This document shows positions 61,430 through 64,000 of a stretch of DNA of 64,000 bases, piece after piece. The position numbers and the translations under genes are program-made. The notes under the pieces are model-generated. The model had not been told where the DNA came from and ran no database searches. It worked only from the letters and a program-made list of their open reading frames with translations. Position 1 is the stretch's first letter; each line of letters begins with the position of its first letter. This DNA comes from Herbiconiux sp. L3-i23 (lineage in GTDB: Bacteria > Actinomycetota > Actinomycetes > Actinomycetales > Microbacteriaceae): NCBI RefSeq assembly GCF_023734115.1, contig NZ_AP025737.1, positions 2,046,001 through 2,110,000 of the forward strand, in the 5' to 3' direction.

Positions 61430-63973
61430 ATGCCCGGAGAGAACCTCACCCGCCTCGAAGCCCAAGAGCGCAAGTCGATCGTCGATGTGCGCAGCTACGA
61501 GGTCGATCTCGACCTCACGACGGGACCCGAGACGTTCCGCAGCATCACGACGGTCCGCTTCGCCGCCACCGAGGGGGCGTCCACCTTCATCGACGCGATC
61601 ACCCGCACCGTGCACTCCGTCACGCTGAACGGTCGCGAACTCGACCCTGCGACGGTCAGCGACGGTGTGCGCATCCAGCTCGACGACCTCGCCGCCGACA
61701 ACGAGCTGCGCGTCGACGCCGACGCGATCTACACGAACACGGGCGAGGGACTGCACCGCTTCGTCGACCCCGCCGACGGCGAGGTCTACCTCTACAGCCA
61801 GTTCGAGGTGCCGGACTCGCGCCGCATGTTCGCAGTGTTCGAGCAGCCCGACCTGAAGGCGACCTTCCAGTTCACGGTCACCGCGCCCGACTACTGGGAG
61901 GTCGTGTCGAACTCCCCCACGCCCGAGCCGACCGACGTCGGGTCGAGCAACTTCCGTTGGGAGTTCCCGCCCACCCCGGTGATCTCGAGCTACATCACCG
62001 CGCTCATCGCAGGGCCCTACTCGGTCGAGCGCAGCGAGCTCACCTCGTCGGACGGACGCGTCATCCCCCTCGGCGTCTTCGCCCGGGCGTCGCTCGCGAA
62101 GTACGTCGACACCGACTACATCGTCGAGAAGACCCGTCAGGGCTTCGCGTTCTACGAGTCGATCTTCGGCTACCCCTACCCCTTCGAGAAGTACGACCAG
62201 ATGTTCGTGCCCGAGTTCAACGCGGGTGCCATGGAGAACGCCGGCGCGGTGACCTTCACCGAGACCTACGTGTTCCGGTCGAAGGTGACCGACGCCGTCC
62301 GCGAGCGCCGGGTGGTCACCATCCTGCACGAGCTCGCTCACATGTGGTTCGGCGACCTGGTGACCATGAAGTGGTGGAACGACCTGTGGCTCAACGAGTC
62401 GTTCGCCGAGTACATCTCGACCCTCGCCACCGCCGAGGCCAGTGAGTGGCACGAGGCGTGGACGACGTTCGCCGCGATGGAGAAGAGCTGGGCGTACCGC
62501 CAGGACCAGCTGCCCTCGACGCACCCCATCGTCGCGACCATCAACGACCTCGAGGACGTGCAGGTCAACTTCGACGGCATCACCTACGCCAAGGGCGCGT
62601 CGGTGCTGAAGCAGCTCGTCGCCTGGGTGGGACGCGACGAGTTCCTGAAGGGCGTTGGCCAGTACTTCCAGAAGCACGCCTTCAAGAACACCGAGCTGAA
62701 GGACCTGCTCGTCGAGCTCGAGGCGACGAGCGGCCGCGACCTCGCTCTGTGGTCGCAGCTGTGGCTCGAGACCGCCGGTGTCAATACGCTCCGCTCCGAG
62801 TTCACGGTCGACGACGACGAGAACTTCACCTCCTTCGCGGTGACGCAGACCACCCCGCCCGAGTGGCCGACCCAGCGCCCCCACCGCCTCGCAATCGGCC
62901 TCTACAACCTCCGCGACGGCAAGCTGGTGCGCGAGCAGCGGTTCGAGGTCGACATCGACGGCGCCCGCACCGAGCTGCCCGAGCTGGTGGGCGCGAAGCG
63001 TCCCGACCTGCTGCTGGTGAACGACGACGACCTCGCCTACGCGAAGATCCGTCTCGACGATCGCTCGCTGCTCGTCGCGATCGACCACCTCGCCGCCATC
63101 GAGTCGCCGCTCGCGCGGTCGCTCGTCTGGGGGTCCGTGTGGGACTCCACCCGCGACGCCGAGACGAGCCCCCGCGACTACGTTCGGCTCGCCCTGCGCA
63201 ACCTGGGCGCGGAGACCGAGTCGACGACGCTCCGCACGAACCTCGCGCAGCTCGTCCTGGCGGCAACGCTGTACGTCGCCCCTGAGAACCGGCCCGAGGT
63301 GCTCGCCGAGGTCGGCGACACGCTGTGGTCGCTCGCCCGGTCCGCCGAGGCGGGATCGGACGCGCAGTTCCAGTTCGTCCGCTCCTTCGCGGCGGTCGCG
63401 CACACCGACGCGCACCTCGACGTCGTCCAGTCGGTGCTCGATGAGAAGGTGGCCCTCGAGGGTCTCGACATCGACACCGACCTCGGCTGGGAGCTGCTGA
63501 TCGCCCTCGCCGCGGGTGGACGCGTCGGCGCCGCCGAGATCGACGCGGCGCTCGCGAGCGACAACACCGCGACCGGTCAGCAGTCGGCTGCGCACGCCCG
63601 CGCGGCGATGCCGACCCACGAGGCCAAGCTCGCAGCCTGGAACTCGATCGTCGAATCCGAGGGCGCGTCGAACCTGATCGTGCGCGCGACCGGCCTCGGC
63701 TTCCTCCGCGCCGCCGACCCCGACCTGCTGCGTCCGTTCGTCGAGAAGTACTTCGGCGCCCTCGACCGCCTGTGGGAGACCCGCAGCTACGCGATCGCGT
63801 CCGGCATCATCAACGGTTTCTACCCGGCGCCGCTCGCCGACCAGGAGCTCGTCGACGCCACCCGCGAGTGGCTCGAATCGCACCCCGACACGCCCGCCCT
63901 GCGCCGCCTCATCCAGGAGGACCTCGCCGGCGTCGAGCGCGCCCTCCGAGTCCAGGACCGCGACCGCGCCTGA
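61430..63973 (+). CDS. pepN: Aminopeptidase N (M1 metallopeptidase)
   Basis: An 847-residue zinc aminopeptidase of the actinobacterial PepN type. The exopeptidase motif GAMEN is at residues 266-270 and the zinc site HELAH at 300-304 with Glu323 in NESFAEY, exactly 18 residues on. The N-terminal beta domain and the C-terminal helical ERAP1-like domain (from about 500) are complete. It removes N-terminal residues from peptides in the cytoplasm, downstream of Clp-type proteases. The gene ends 27 bp before the window edge. Confidence 0.96.
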   Translation: MPGENLTRLEAQERKSIVDVRSYEVDLDLTTGPETFRSITTVRFAATEGASTFIDAITRTVHSVTLNGRELDPATVSDGVRIQLDDLAADNELRVDADAIYTNTGEGLHRFVDPADGEVYLYSQFEVPDSRRMFAVFEQPDLKATFQFTVTAPDYWEVVSNSPTPEPTDVGSSNFRWEFPPTPVISSYITALIAGPYSVERSELTSSDGRVIPLGVFARASLAKYVDTDYIVEKTRQGFAFYESIFGYPYPFEKYDQMFVPEFNAGAMENAGAVTFTETYVFRSKVTDAVRERRVVTILHELAHMWFGDLVTMKWWNDLWLNESFAEYISTLATAEASEWHEAWTTFAAMEKSWAYRQDQLPSTHPIVATINDLEDVQVNFDGITYAKGASVLKQLVAWVGRDEFLKGVGQYFQKHAFKNTELKDLLVELEATSGRDLALWSQLWLETAGVNTLRSEFTVDDDENFTSFAVTQTTPPEWPTQRPHRLAIGLYNLRDGKLVREQRFEVDIDGARTELPELVGAKRPDLLLVNDDDLAYAKIRLDDRSLLVAIDHLAAIESPLARSLVWGSVWDSTRDAETSPRDYVRLALRNLGAETESTTLRTNLAQLVLAATLYVAPENRPEVLAEVGDTLWSLARSAEAGSDAQFQFVRSFAAVAHTDAHLDVVQSVLDEKVALEGLDIDTDLGWELLIALAAGGRVGAAEIDAALASDNTATGQQSAAHARAAMPTHEAKLAAWNSIVESEGASNLIVRATGLGFLRAADPDLLRPFVEKYFGALDRLWETRSYAIASGIINGFYPAPLADQELVDATREWLESHPDTPALRRLIQEDLAGVERALRVQDRDRA

Positions 63974-64000
63974 CCCACTCGCCCACTTCACCCCGTGTCG

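Noticed and set aside
60050-63991. A 1313-codon open frame antisense to pepN and rpiB
   Set aside because: High-GC coding DNA leaves long open antisense frames. The product is Arg/Gly/Val/Glu low-complexity with no motif, whereas pepN on the other strand has GAMEN and HELAH.

Overview
This 64-kb window is high-GC chromosomal DNA with actinobacterial hallmarks: a translational-type ileS T-box, adjacent clpP1-clpP2, a SufS-SufU pair, an actinobacterial-type RpiB (Glu in the active-site loop), an actinobacterial ValS, YtrA-like GntR control, TANNNT -10 boxes and many probable leaderless starts. Gene order and protein style (folC-DUF4233-ndk downstream of ileS, deazaflavin-type reductase, DUF4397/sortase locus) fit a Microbacteriaceae member. 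Genus cannot be decided from this window. No rRNA, transposase, integrase, phage gene or CRISPR array was seen.

Layout. 1-1.1 kb: end of a GNAT acetyltransferase and a VKOR-type disulfide protein. 1.1-7.2 kb: a hairpin repeat, then the minus-strand block ileS-folC-DUF4233-ndk under an isoleucine T-box. 7.3-16.3 kb: a PLDc_N membrane protein and an accessory catabolic locus. That locus has a ROK repressor divergent from a lipoprotein-anchored sugar ABC importer interleaved with a phosphotriesterase-like hydrolase, a ROK kinase, a YhfX-type PLP protein and a two-SIS-domain sugar-phosphate protein. 16.3-20.5 kb: regulator/target pairs (GntR with a DUF1648-like membrane protein; TetR with an MFS transporter) and a frameshifted SDR. 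20.5-23.4 kb: a multi-branched inverted repeat and valS. 23.4-27.9 kb: GNAT, DUF308 protein, methyltransferase and a membrane-tethered molybdopterin oxidoreductase. 27.9-36.4 kb: the proteostasis region (RHH protein, clpX, ridA, clpP2, clpP1, tig), split by a DUF4397 surface protein-sortase-ECF sigma-RskA-like anti-sigma operon. 36.4-41.5 kb: tRNA-Pro and tRNA-Gly, an AlkD-like protein, a lipoprotein, a cluster of large hairpin repeats, small hypotheticals and a crcB pair. 41.6-46.4 kb: an NCS1 permease-nitrilase-HisD-like operon divergent from a LysR gene. 46.4-55.7 kb: flotillin, a giant multi-pass membrane protein, a flavodoxin-fold protein, sufS-sufU and dps. 55.8-64 kb: a membrane protein, an amidohydrolase, a PaiB-like protein, a Nei/Fpg glycosylase without zinc-finger cysteines, rpiB, a DUF2332 protein and pepN.

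The most promising candidate for an undescribed system is the 7.8-16.3 kb locus. It couples a sugar ABC importer to homologues of two E. coli yhf-operon proteins (Php/YhfV and YhfX) plus a kinase and a SIS isomerase/deaminase, which suggests uptake and breakdown of an unusual (possibly amino acid- or amino-linked) sugar. Second is the self-contained sortase/ECF module, organised like the mycobacterial SigK-RskA surface-protein regulon. Third is the NCS1/nitrilase/HisD operon, which looks catabolic rather than biosynthetic. Several families of intergenic palindromes are also recorded.
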